Of a DNA stretch of 64,000 nucleotides, positions 57,212 to 64,000 are shown piece by piece; the stretch's first letter is position 1, and each line of letters begins with the position of its first letter. Source of the stretch: Streptomyces sp. NRRL F-2580 (GTDB taxonomy: Bacteria; Actinomycetota; Actinomycetes; Streptomycetales; Streptomycetaceae); assembly GCF_000720115.1 (NCBI RefSeq), contig NZ_JOIR01000003.1:124001-188000 (forward strand), in the 5' to 3' direction. The position numbers and the translations under genes were made by a program. The notes beneath the pieces are model-generated. The model worked only from the letters and a program-made list of their open reading frames with translations, was not told the origin of the DNA and made no database searches.

Positions 57212-57436
57212 TTACAGCGCGCCTCCGCGGCGCCATCGCATGCCGTTGACCTGACCGGGCTCGGAGCCGATCACGTACCGCACCCGCCGCCCGTGCACGC
57301 GCCGGGCCGGGGCGCGGCAGCCGCGGGGGCGGCAGCCGCGCGCCAGGGGCGCGTGCGCCGTCGGTACGCGGACCGGGCCGCGGCGAGCTGCCGGCGGCGC
57401 GGACTGCGTACGGACGGAGGGCGGGATGCGGGTCAT
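57212..57436 (-). CDS. trpM: Small Arg-rich protein in the trp operon, TrpM-like
   Basis: A 74-residue basic protein (about a quarter Arg) placed between trpC and trpB, exactly where S. coelicolor carries the small trpM (trpX) gene implicated in tryptophan biosynthesis and morphological differentiation. The C-terminal half (HAPLARGCRPRGCRAPARRV, then GRRVRYVIGSEPGQVNGMRW) has two Cys and looks conserved in character. It ends with TAA, rare in this genome. The ATG follows trpC by 9 bp, which favours a real translated gene. The TrpM name rests mainly on position and size. Confidence 0.65.
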   Translation of the reverse strand: MTRIPPSVRTQSAPPAARRGPVRVPTAHAPLARGCRPRGCRAPARRVHGRRVRYVIGSEPGQVNGMRWRRGGAL

Positions 57437-57445
57437 GGGGACGGG

Positions 57446-58255
57446 TCAGCTCCGCCCGTGGCGCAGGGCGGGGTGGGCGCCGGCGGCGACGAGGTCGGCC
57501 ACGGCCGCCTTCGGGTCGCGGCCGGTCACCAGGGACTCCCCGACGAGGACGGCGTCGGCGCCCTCGTTGGCGTAGGCGATCAGGTCGTGCGGCCCGCGGA
57601 TGCCGGATTCGGCGACCTTGACGATGTGGGCCGGGATCTCTCCGACGACGCGCTCGAAGGTGGAGCGGTCGACCTTGAGGTCCTTGAGGTTGCGGGCGTT
57701 GACGCCGATGATCTTGGCACCGGCGGCGACCGCGCGCTCCACTTCCTCCTCGTCGTGGACCTCGACGAGCGGGGTGAGACCGATGGACTCGGCCCGCTCG
57801 ATGAGGGAGACGAGGGCCTCCTGTTCCAGGGCCGCGACGATCAGCAGCACGAGGTCGGCGCCGTAGGCACGGGCCTCCCAGAGCTGGTACGCCGTGACGA
57901 TGAAGTCCTTGCGCAGGATCGGGATGTCCACGCGGGCGCGGACGGCCTCCAGGTCGGCCAGCGAGCCGCCGAAACGACGCTGCTCGGTGAGGACGGAGAT
58001 GACCGCCGCACCGCCCGCCTCGTAGTCGGCGGCGAGCCCGGCCGGATCCGCGATCGCGGCCAGCGCGCCCTTGGAGGGGCTGGAGCGCTTGACCTCGCAG
58101 ATCACCTTGACGCTGTCGCCGCGCAGGGCAGCGACGCCGTCCTTGGCCTGGGGCGCCTTGGCGGCACGCTCCTTGAGCTCGTCGAGGCTCACGCGGGCCT
58201 GCCGTTCGGCAAGGTCTTCGCGGACCCCTTCGATGATCTCGTCGAGCACACTCAC
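57446..58255 (-). CDS. trpC: Indole-3-glycerol phosphate synthase
   Basis: A 269-residue TIM-barrel enzyme that closes the indole ring. Conserved motifs are [20 protein letters not shown] (catalytic Lys and phosphate-binding residues), [22 protein letters not shown] (general-acid Lys), [27 protein letters not shown], and [15 protein letters not shown] start. It has a leader hairpin upstream. It heads the trpC-trpM-trpB-trpA segment, which may also be cotranscribed with upstream genes. Confidence 0.96.
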   Translation of the reverse strand: MSVLDEIIEGVREDLAERQARVSLDELKERAAKAPQAKDGVAALRGDSVKVICEVKRSSPSKGALAAIADPAGLAADYEAGGAAVISVLTEQRRFGGSLADLEAVRARVDIPILRKDFIVTAYQLWEARAYGADLVLLIVAALEQEALVSLIERAESIGLTPLVEVHDEEEVERAVAAGAKIIGVNARNLKDLKVDRSTFERVVGEIPAHIVKVAESGIRGPHDLIAYANEGADAVLVGESLVTGRDPKAAVADLVAAGAHPALRHGRS

Positions 58256-58293
58256 GCGAGCGGCCCCCTTCCGGGTCGATGACGGTCGGCCGC

Positions 58294-58317
58294 CTTGCAG
58301 ACACGTACAACTGCAAG
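58294..58317 (-). promoter_or_regulatory. Leader hairpin upstream of trpC
   Basis: cttgcag (58294-58300) and ctgcaag (58311-58317) form a perfect 7-bp inverted repeat with a 10-nt spacer, about 40-60 nt upstream of the trpC start. It could be an operator or a leader RNA hairpin. No Trp-rich leader peptide is seen next to it. Confidence 0.4.
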
Positions 58318-58437
58318 GTCAGCAATTCAAATGGTATCCGCAGGAGGCCTGGCCCTCCGCACGTGGTTGACGGCGTCCCAGTACCTGGACATCCGGAACC
58401 CGGCCTTCATATGGCCTGCTCAAAGGGCTCGGGGCGC

Positions 58438-58962
58438 TCAGGGGGCCAGCATCGAGCCGAAAGAAAGATTTCGGACGACGACGAAGACCAGGGCCAGCGC
58501 ACCGAGCCCCCACCAGTACGGCGCCCGCATGACGATCCTGGGGACGGGGCCGCCGCGGAAGGCGCGGACCAGCCACAGGATCATGAACCCCGCGAAGAGG
58601 AAGTAACCGGTGACGGCGAGGGCGTTCGCGCCGAGAGCCGTGACCAGATCGCCGTGGGCGAACGCGTGCGCGCTGCGCAGTCCGCCGCAGCCCGGGCACA
58701 GGATTCCGGTCAGCCGGAACAGCGGGCAGACCGGATAGTGGCCCGGCTCGTTGGGGTCCACGGTCCCCACGTAGGCGAAGGCGGCGACGGCGCCGGCCAG
58801 GTAGGACGCGGGGACGGCGAGCCTGCGGGCCCGGGACCGCGGGGGCGCGGGAGGTGCGGGAGGCGCAGGGGGCACCTGGTGCGCCGAGTCCGCCGGGGGC
58901 GTGCCCGGCGGCAGGACATCGGGGGTGCGAGAGGCGTCCACCAGCTGATTCTCTCCGGTCAT
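58438..58962 (-). CDS. DUF2752 membrane protein
   Basis: A 174-residue protein. A Pro-rich cytoplasmic N-terminus (about 45 residues) is followed by three membrane helices. DUF2752 is recognised by CPLFRLTGILCPGCGGLRSAHAFAHGDLVTALGANAL, with its conserved Cys residues between the first two helices. The function is unknown. It recurs with trp genes in actinobacteria. The start at MTGENQLVDAS is likely, though the ribosome site is weak; an in-frame GTG lies 20 codons upstream. Confidence 0.83.
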   Translation of the reverse strand: MTGENQLVDASRTPDVLPPGTPPADSAHQVPPAPPAPPAPPRSRARRLAVPASYLAGAVAAFAYVGTVDPNEPGHYPVCPLFRLTGILCPGCGGLRSAHAFAHGDLVTALGANALAVTGYFLFAGFMILWLVRAFRGGPVPRIVMRAPYWWGLGALALVFVVVRNLSFGSMLAP

Positions 58963-59036
58963 GACAAAAGGCGCAGCCCGGCGGGGCCACGCCTTTCGGC
59001 TGAGCTGCGTCTCGTCGCGCACCCCGTCGGTCGCGC

Positions 59037-59288
59037 TCAGACGTTGGCAGGGACCTTGCTGGCGGCGATGACCTCGGCGAGGTCCTTGTGGGTGGCCTTC
59101 GGCGCGCCCATGCCCGCGGCCTTCATCGCCATGCCGACGACACCGCCGAGCACGACGACGACGAGACCGGCCCAGAAGCCGAGCGGGTTCGCGATCACCA
59201 TGAAGGCGCCGGAGATGCAGAAACCGATGAAGGCGATGATGACACCGGTCCAGGCGGCCGGGGTGTGTCCGTGGCTAGTGCCCGCCAT
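59037..59288 (-). CDS. HGxxPAAW-motif small membrane protein
   Basis: An 83-residue protein named for its HGHTPAAW motif (about residues 6-13). Two membrane helices follow (TGVIIAFIGFCISGAFMVIA and FWAGLVVVVLGGVVGMAMKA), then a short basic/polar tail. It is a conserved neighbour of trp genes in Streptomyces; function unknown. The ATG has GAGGAG 6 nt upstream. Confidence 0.88.
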   Translation of the reverse strand: MAGTSHGHTPAAWTGVIIAFIGFCISGAFMVIANPLGFWAGLVVVVLGGVVGMAMKAAGMGAPKATHKDLAEVIAASKVPANV

Positions 59289-59399
59289 GAGTTGCTCCTC
59301 GTTGCTCTGTCGCGCTGCTGTGTCGAACGTGCGGTCTGTGTCGAACGCTCGGCGACCATTGTCCCGCACCGGGCGGCTTCGCCGTCCAGGGGGGTCGGG

Positions 59400-60074
59400 T
59401 CAGTGGGACCGGTCGGCGCCCGGGTCGGTGGTCGGGTCCTCGCCGCGGTCCAGAGCCTTCCACAGATCTTCCGGCCGGTCCGGATCCACCGCCGCGACAG
59501 TCCGCCTACGGGGGCTGCCGTCACGCTCGTAGCGGCCTCCCATCGAGGGCCAGCCCCGGCCGAAGCGCAGCGCCAGCAGTCCGGCGGCCAGGATCAGGAC
59601 CGCGCCGGCGGCCGTGACGTACGGCCACGTCGTCTGGGTCAGCGCGGCCGCGTGTGCGGCGCTGTCCGCGGTCGTACGGGCGGCCTCCGCGTCCAGGGCG
59701 CGACGGCCGTCCGAGCCGAAGAGCGCGGACAGCGCCGCGCCCAGGCCGCTGAGGGCCAGCAGGCCCGACACCAGCAGGCGGCTCCTGCCGCGTACGGCGA
59801 AGACGGCGACCAGCGCGGCCAGGCCCACGATGGCCAGGGCGGCCGGGAGCCCGGTGACGGCCCTGCCGTCGGCGGTCAGCTGGAGCGAGTCACCGCCGAT
59901 GGCGGTGGTGCCCCGGGCCCAGGTCCGGCCCGAGGCGAGCAGGACGACGGTGGCGCCGAGGGCGCCCAGCAGCAGCGCGGCGGCCACGCTGCGGCGGGCG
60001 CTGCGGCTGTCGGGAGCCTCGGGTTCGGACGGCTCGGACGCGGCATCGTTTCGGGGCGGGGGTACGGCACTCAC
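59400..60074 (-). CDS. Trp-biosynthesis-associated membrane protein
   Basis: A 224-residue protein of the TIGR02234 family, found only next to actinobacterial trp genes. It has about four membrane helices (AAALLLGALGATVVLLASGR, ALAIVGLAALVAVFAV, LLVSGLLALSGLGAALSAL, TAAGAVLILAAGLLALRF) and a charged C-terminal tail (ERDGSPRRRTVAAVDPDRPE). A role in tryptophan metabolism or transport is only inferred from linkage. The start could be GTG 60074 or GTG 60083. It lies 23 bp downstream of trpE. Confidence 0.85.
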   Translation of the reverse strand: MSAVPPPRNDAASEPSEPEAPDSRSARRSVAAALLLGALGATVVLLASGRTWARGTTAIGGDSLQLTADGRAVTGLPAALAIVGLAALVAVFAVRGRSRLLVSGLLALSGLGAALSALFGSDGRRALDAEAARTTADSAAHAAALTQTTWPYVTAAGAVLILAAGLLALRFGRGWPSMGGRYERDGSPRRRTVAAVDPDRPEDLWKALDRGEDPTTDPGADRSH

Positions 60075-60097
60075 GTACCCCACTATCCCCTACGCCC

Positions 60098-61603
60098 TCA
60101 GGAGCCGTGGAGGCGGTTCGCCGCTGCCACCGCGCGCAGCACCGCGGCCGCCTTGTTGCGGCACTCCTTGTCCTCCAGCTCGGGCACCGAGTCGGCGACG
60201 ACACCGGCGCCGGCCTGCACGTACGCCGTGCCGTCGCGCAGCAGCGCGGTGCGGATGGCGATGGCCGTGTCGGAGTCCCCGGCGAAGTCCAGGTAGCCCA
60301 CGCAGCCGCCGTAGAGACCGCGGCGGGAGGGCTCCAGCTCCTCGATGATCTGCATGGCGCGCGGCTTGGGCGCGCCGGAGAGGGTGCCGGCCGGGAAGCA
60401 GGCGGTGAGCACGTCGAAGGCGCTCTTGCCCTCGGCGACGCGGCCCGTGACCGTCGAGACGATGTGCATGACGTGCGAGTACCGCTCGACGCTCATGAAG
60501 TCGACGACCTCGACGGAGCCGGGCTCGCAGACCCGGCCGAGGTCGTTGCGGCCCAGGTCGACGAGCATCAGGTGCTCGGCGCGCTCCTTGGGGTCGGCCA
60601 GCAGCTCCTCGGCGAGCTCGTGGTCCTCCTGCGGGGTCGCGCCCCGGTGGCGGGTGCCGGCGATGGGGTGGACCATGGCCCGCCCGTCCTCGACCTTGAC
60701 GAGCGCCTCGGGGCTGGAGCCGACGACGTCGAAGCCGTTCTCGAAGCGGAAGAGGTACATGTAGGGCGACGGGTTGGTGGCCCGGAGCACGCGGTAGACG
60801 TCCAGCGCGGAGGCCCGGCAGTCGGTCTCGAACCGCTGCGAGGGCACCACCTGGAAGGCCTCGCCGGCCCGGATCCGCTCCTTGATGTCCTCGACGGCCG
60901 CCTGGTACTTCTCGCCGCCCCACAGGGCGGAGACTGTGCCGTCTTCAAAACTCGGCAGCTCGGAGGCGGGCAGCGGGGCCGGGGTGTACGGGGCGGGCCG
61001 GGCGAGGTCGGCCTCCATGGCGTCGAGCCGGGCCACGGCGTCGGCGTGGGCCTCGTCCACGCCCGTGTCGAGGTCGTTGTGGTTGATGGCGTTGGCGATG
61101 AGCTGGACGGTGCCGTCCCAGTGGTCCAGGACCGCCAGGTCGGAGGTGAGCAGCATGGTCAGCTCGGGCAGTTCGAGGTCGTCGGCCGTGTGCTCGCCGA
61201 TCCGCTCCAGCCGGCGCACGATGTCGTAGCCGAGGTAGCCGACCATGCCGCCGGTGAAGGGCGGCATGGCCTCCGCGAGGTCGCGCGGGGTGTGGAGGGC
61301 CTCGACGGTGGCGCGCAGGGCGTCCAGGGGGTCGCCGTCGGTGGGTACGCCGACGGGCGGGGTGCCGATCCAGTGCGCGCGGCCGTCCCGGGCGGTCAGG
61401 GTCGCGTCGCTGCGTACGCCGATGAAGGAGTACCGGGACCAGGAGCGGCCGTTCTCGGCGGACTCCAGCAGGAAGGTGCCGGGGCGTTCGGCGGCCAGCT
61501 TGCGGTAGAGCCCCACCGGGGTGTCTCCGTCGGCCAGCAGCTTGCGGCTCACGGGGATGACGCGGCGGTCGGCCGCGAGCTTGCGGAACGTCTCGAGATC
61601 CAT
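60098..61603 (-). CDS. trpE: Anthranilate synthase component I
   Basis: A 501-residue chorismate-binding enzyme that makes anthranilate with ammonia supplied by TrpG. The N-terminal domain with the Trp feedback site ([18 protein letters not shown]) precedes the chorismate-binding domain: [84 protein letters not shown], and [21 protein letters not shown]. TrpG is not fused and not in the window. It lies 16 bp after hisI. Confidence 0.96.
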   Translation of the reverse strand: MDLETFRKLAADRRVIPVSRKLLADGDTPVGLYRKLAAERPGTFLLESAENGRSWSRYSFIGVRSDATLTARDGRAHWIGTPPVGVPTDGDPLDALRATVEALHTPRDLAEAMPPFTGGMVGYLGYDIVRRLERIGEHTADDLELPELTMLLTSDLAVLDHWDGTVQLIANAINHNDLDTGVDEAHADAVARLDAMEADLARPAPYTPAPLPASELPSFEDGTVSALWGGEKYQAAVEDIKERIRAGEAFQVVPSQRFETDCRASALDVYRVLRATNPSPYMYLFRFENGFDVVGSSPEALVKVEDGRAMVHPIAGTRHRGATPQEDHELAEELLADPKERAEHLMLVDLGRNDLGRVCEPGSVEVVDFMSVERYSHVMHIVSTVTGRVAEGKSAFDVLTACFPAGTLSGAPKPRAMQIIEELEPSRRGLYGGCVGYLDFAGDSDTAIAIRTALLRDGTAYVQAGAGVVADSVPELEDKECRNKAAAVLRAVAAANRLHGS

Positions 61604-61619
61604 TGCGTGGGGACCCTAC

Positions 61620-61988
61620 CTAGTCGGCTGCGCGGAGGAGGACATCGTCGTCGAAGCAGGTCCGGGCCCCGGTGTGACAGGCGGCTCCGACCTGGTCGAC
61701 CTTGACGAGCACGGTGTCGGCGTCGCAGTCGAGGGCGACGGACTTCACGTGCTGGAAGTGGCCGGAGGTGTCCCCCTTCACCCAGTACTCCCGGCGGCTG
61801 CGGGACCAGTAGGTGCAGCGGCCGGTGGTCAGGGTGCGGTGCAGGGCCTCGTCGTCCATCCAGCCCAGCATGAGCACCTCACCGGTGTCGTACTGCTGGG
61901 CGATGGCCGGGACCAGTCCGTCGGCGGAGCGCTTGAGCCGGGCGGCGATGGCGGGATCGAGGGAGCCGGGGCGGGGGGACGTACTCAT
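61620..61988 (-). CDS. hisI: Phosphoribosyl-AMP cyclohydrolase
   Basis: A 122-residue zinc enzyme that opens the adenine ring in histidine biosynthesis. It carries [38 protein letters not shown] (metal/active site), [13 protein letters not shown] and [14 protein letters not shown], with all conserved Cys present. It lacks the HisE domain found in fused HisIE proteins. It is the first gene of the operon that continues into trpE. Confidence 0.95.
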   Translation of the reverse strand: MSTSPRPGSLDPAIAARLKRSADGLVPAIAQQYDTGEVLMLGWMDDEALHRTLTTGRCTYWSRSRREYWVKGDTSGHFQHVKSVALDCDADTVLVKVDQVGAACHTGARTCFDDDVLLRAAD

Positions 61989-62079
61989 ACGGCCATTGTG
62001 CCGGGCCGGGAAGGGGGCAATGATCCGCGTCCGCCTGATGGGCGGGCACACGACGGGTTCCGGCCGTAGGCTGGCCTGC

Positions 62080-62712
62080 ATGTCTACCCATGCGAAGCGT
62101 GAACGTCTGTTGCTGGCGGACCTGTTGGAGGCGGCCGGACCGGAGGCCCCCACGCGGTGCGACGGCTGGACCTGCCGGGAGCTGGCCGCGCACGTCGTCG
62201 TCCGGGAGCGGCGGCCGGACGCGGCGGGCGGGATCCTGCTGAACGTGCTGAAGGCCCGCCTGGACAAGGCCATGGAGGAGTACGCAGCCAAGCCGTACGA
62301 GGAACTGATCCAGCTGATCCGCACCGGCCCGCCGCGGATGTCGGTGTACGCGCTGAAGCAGATCGACGAGGCGGCGAACGCGGTGGAGTTCTTCGTCCAC
62401 GCGGAGGACGTCCGCCGGGCGCAGCCGGACTGGTCCCCGCGGGAACTGGACCCGGTGTTCTCGGACTCGCTGTGGTCCCGCCTGGAGAGGATGGCCCGCC
62501 TGACGGGCCGCCGCTCCCCGGTGGGCTTGGTCCTGCGCCGCCCGAACGGCCAGACGGCGGTGGCGCACAAGGGTGCGCCGGTGGTGACGGTCACGGGCGA
62601 GCCGGGCGAACTGACCCTGTTCTGCTTCGGCCGTCAGGACGCGGCCGACGTCTCCCTGGACGGGGAGAAGGAAGCCGTGGCGAAGTTGACGGTGGCGAAG
62701 CTGGGCATCTGA
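62080..62712 (+). CDS. TIGR03085-family (DinB-like/maleylpyruvate isomerase-like) protein
   Basis: A 210-residue protein. The N-terminal four-helix domain is of the mycothiol-dependent maleylpyruvate isomerase/DinB type: [20 protein letters not shown], then [20 protein letters not shown] with the conserved His, and [17 protein letters not shown]-terminal SCP2-like domain has [19 protein letters not shown]. These proteins may use mycothiol, but the activity is unknown. It diverges from hisI. A strong terminator follows. Confidence 0.85.
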   Translation: MSTHAKRERLLLADLLEAAGPEAPTRCDGWTCRELAAHVVVRERRPDAAGGILLNVLKARLDKAMEEYAAKPYEELIQLIRTGPPRMSVYALKQIDEAANAVEFFVHAEDVRRAQPDWSPRELDPVFSDSLWSRLERMARLTGRRSPVGLVLRRPNGQTAVAHKGAPVVTVTGEPGELTLFCFGRQDAADVSLDGEKEAVAKLTVAKLGI

Positions 62713-62746
62713 CCCTGCGGGCCCGGGCTGAAAGATCGCCTCAACT

Positions 62747-62777
62747 CCGGCGGGGCTGGAAAATCCAGCCCCGCCGG
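62747..62777. terminator. Perfect 13-bp hairpin inside a variant dispersed repeat
   Basis: ccggcggggctgg (62747-62759) and ccagccccgccgg (62765-62777) enclose the loop aaaat. It is a bidirectional terminator for the convergent TIGR03085 and hisF genes. The right arm is the same ccagccccgccggcg motif as the dispersed repeat. Confidence 0.87.
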
Positions 62778-62840
62778 CGGGCACCTCCCAGCGGTGGCTG
62801 GGGGAGTCTGAGGCGCGGGTCCCGGCAGGGCCCGGGCTCC
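62765..62840. repeat. Variant CCGCCGGCGTTTGAGG repeat interrupted by a small palindrome
   Basis: The usual ccagccccgccggcg and tgaggcgcggg halves are both present but are split by ggcacctcccagcggtggct and ggggga. This insert is itself palindromic (ctcccagc...gctggggg). The rest (cccggcagggcccgggctccg) also matches the repeat. So one repeat is nested in another. Confidence 0.7.
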
Positions 62841-62850
62841 GCGCAGCGGC

Positions 62851-63606
62851 CTAGCGGACGGGGTGCCCTGCGTCCCGCAGCGCGGCCTTGACCTCGGAGA
62901 TCCGCAGGTCGCCGAAGTGGAACACCGACGCCGCCAGCACGGCATCCGCACCCGCCTCGATCGCCGGCGCGAAGTGCGCGAGCGCCCCCGCACCGCCCGA
63001 CGCGATCACCGGCACGGTCACGTGCTTGCGTACGGCCGCGATCATCTCCGTGTCGTAGCCGTCCTTCGTCCCGTCCGCGTCCATGGAGTTCAGCAGGATC
63101 TCCCCGGCGCCCAGCTCGGCCGCCCGGTGGGCCCACTCGACGGCGTCGATGCCGGTGCCCCGGCGGCCGCCGTGCGTGGTGACCTCGAAGGAGCCCGAAT
63201 CGGTCCGGCGGGCGTCGACCGACAGCACGAGGACCTGACGGCCGAAGCGCTCCGCGATCTCCTGGATCAGCTCGGGGCGGGCGATGGCGGCGGTGTTGAC
63301 GCCGACCTTGTCCGCGCCGGCCCGCAGCAGCTTGTCCACGTCGTCCGCCCTGCGGACGCCGCCGCCGACGGTGAGCGGGATGAAGACCTGCTCGGCGGTC
63401 CTGCGCACCACGTCGTACGTGGTCTCGCGGTTGCCTGAGGAGGCGGTGATGTCGAGGAAGGTCAGCTCGTCGGCGCCTTCGGCGTCGTACAGCTTGGCCA
63501 TCTCCACCGGGTCACCGGCGTCGCGCAGGTTCTGGAAGTTGACGCCCTTGACGACCCGGCCGTTGTCCACGTCCAGGCAGGGGATCACGCGTACGGCGAG
63601 GCTCAT
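62851..63606 (-). CDS. hisF: Imidazole glycerol phosphate synthase, cyclase subunit
   Basis: A 251-residue TIM-barrel enzyme of histidine biosynthesis. The catalytic Asp residues are in [18 protein letters not shown] (about residue 11) and [14 protein letters not shown] (about 130). The phosphate sites are [12 protein letters not shown] and [13 protein letters not shown]. HisH, its partner, is outside the window. Its start overlaps the RidA gene's stop by ATGA. Confidence 0.96.
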   Translation of the reverse strand: MSLAVRVIPCLDVDNGRVVKGVNFQNLRDAGDPVEMAKLYDAEGADELTFLDITASSGNRETTYDVVRRTAEQVFIPLTVGGGVRRADDVDKLLRAGADKVGVNTAAIARPELIQEIAERFGRQVLVLSVDARRTDSGSFEVTTHGGRRGTGIDAVEWAHRAAELGAGEILLNSMDADGTKDGYDTEMIAAVRKHVTVPVIASGGAGALAHFAPAIEAGADAVLAASVFHFGDLRISEVKAALRDAGHPVR

Positions 63607-63989
63607 CCGGCCACCGCCCCGTACGCCTCGACCTCCACCTCGACGACCATCGAGGAGTCGACGAAGCCGGAGACGATGAGCATGGTCGCGGCCGGGCGGA
63701 CCGCGTCGAAGAGTTCCTTGTGCGCGCGGCCCACCTCGTCCACGTCGCGGGCGTGCGTCAGGTACATGCGGGTGCGGACGACGTCCTCGGGGCCGAGCCC
63801 GGCCTGGGCGAGGGCCTTGAAGGCGACGCCGAAGGCCGCGACGGTCTGGTCGTACGGACCGCCCGCGTCGGCCGCGGTGCAGCCGGAGACGAGCACGAGC
63901 CCGTTCGGCAGCTGCACGGCGCGGGAGTACGCGATGACGTCCTCGTAGGGGCCACCGGAGGAGATGCGGCGTACTTCTGCGGAGCTCAT
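63603..63989 (-). CDS. RidA/YjgF-family protein
   Basis: A 128-residue enamine/imine deaminase-like protein. The family features are [37 protein letters not shown] (catalytic Arg) and [14 protein letters not shown]. RidA proteins remove reactive enamines from PLP-enzyme reactions. It is coupled to hisF by ATGA and to a gene upstream by the same kind of overlap at its own start. Confidence 0.9.
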   Translation of the reverse strand: MSSAEVRRISSGGPYEDVIAYSRAVQLPNGLVLVSGCTAADAGGPYDQTVAAFGVAFKALAQAGLGPEDVVRTRMYLTHARDVDEVGRAHKELFDAVRPAATMLIVSGFVDSSMVVEVEVEAYGAVAG

Positions 63990-64000
63990 GCGGAGACCAC
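63986..64000 (-). CDS. Last codons of an upstream gene, truncated by the window edge
   Basis: The minus strand reads GTG GTC TCC GCA TGA into the ATG of the RidA gene (ATGA overlap). Five codons are too few to name it. From the usual Streptomyces his-operon order priA/hisA is possible, but that is only context. Confidence 0.35.
   Translation of the reverse strand: MVSA

Overview
The window is high-GC actinobacterial chromosome, almost certainly Streptomyces. The supports are GC-rich third codon positions, ATGA/GTGA stop-start overlaps, an Scr1-type XRE/DUF5753 regulator, secreted proteases, and a gene order (gltD-gltB, VIT, ADP-ribosylglycohydrolases, lgt, DsbA-like, trpA-trpB-trpM-trpC, trpE, hisI, hisF) that I remember as a conserved Streptomyces core segment. 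I see no prophage, complete insertion sequence, CRISPR array or rRNA operon.

Layout. 1-6.6 kb: truncated aminopeptidase N, chorismate mutase, a repeat-filled gap, a secreted trypsin, a zinc-peptidase-like protein and a secreted HAD phosphatase. 6.6-9.4 kb: a frameshifted 3-ketosteroid-dehydrogenase-like remnant, a Gfo/Idh oxidoreductase, a decayed ferredoxin-domain remnant and a VOC-fold protein. 9.5-23.4 kb: a steroid C/D-ring (HIP) degradation cluster of the KstR2 regulon type (two SDRs, echA20, ipdA, ipdB, ipdC, fadA6, kstR2, ipdF, two acyl-CoA dehydrogenases). It is interrupted by a secreted tyrosine phosphatase, a DEAD-box helicase and a cold-shock gene. Within it the fadE30 homologue and a neighbouring enoyl-CoA hydratase have each lost their middle in frame. 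23.4-36.5 kb: a second repeat block, a methyltransferase, an MmpS-like lipoprotein, a DUF1023 hydrolase operon, a tRNA-like sequence, a hydrolase/SDR/luciferase-like operon facing a PadR regulator, further gene debris, and several stand-alone genes. 36.7-42.8 kb: gltD and gltB. 44.1-52.5 kb: a tightly coupled seven-gene operon with four divergent ADP-ribosylglycohydrolase paralogues, a ribokinase, a CaiB-type CoA-transferase and a CitE/HpcH-type lyase. 52.7-64 kb: lgt, a DsbA-like protein, the trp genes, hisI, hisF and RidA.

How it fits together. The KstR2-type genes would degrade the HIP remnant of steroids to central metabolites. Two operator-like palindromes in the two divergent gaps are the likely switch. 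The pathway looks partly eroded: fadE30 and an ech gene are internally deleted, and fragments of a ketosteroid dehydrogenase, a ferredoxin domain, a flavin reductase and an acyl-CoA dehydrogenase lie nearby. The most interesting intact system is the ADP-ribosylglycohydrolase operon. Its paralogues keep or lose their metal-binding motifs in different ways, which suggests specialised or non-catalytic subunits in an uncharacterised N-riboside or ADP-ribose salvage route. A family of GC-rich repeats built around CCGCCGGCGTTTGAGG occurs at four intergenic loci.
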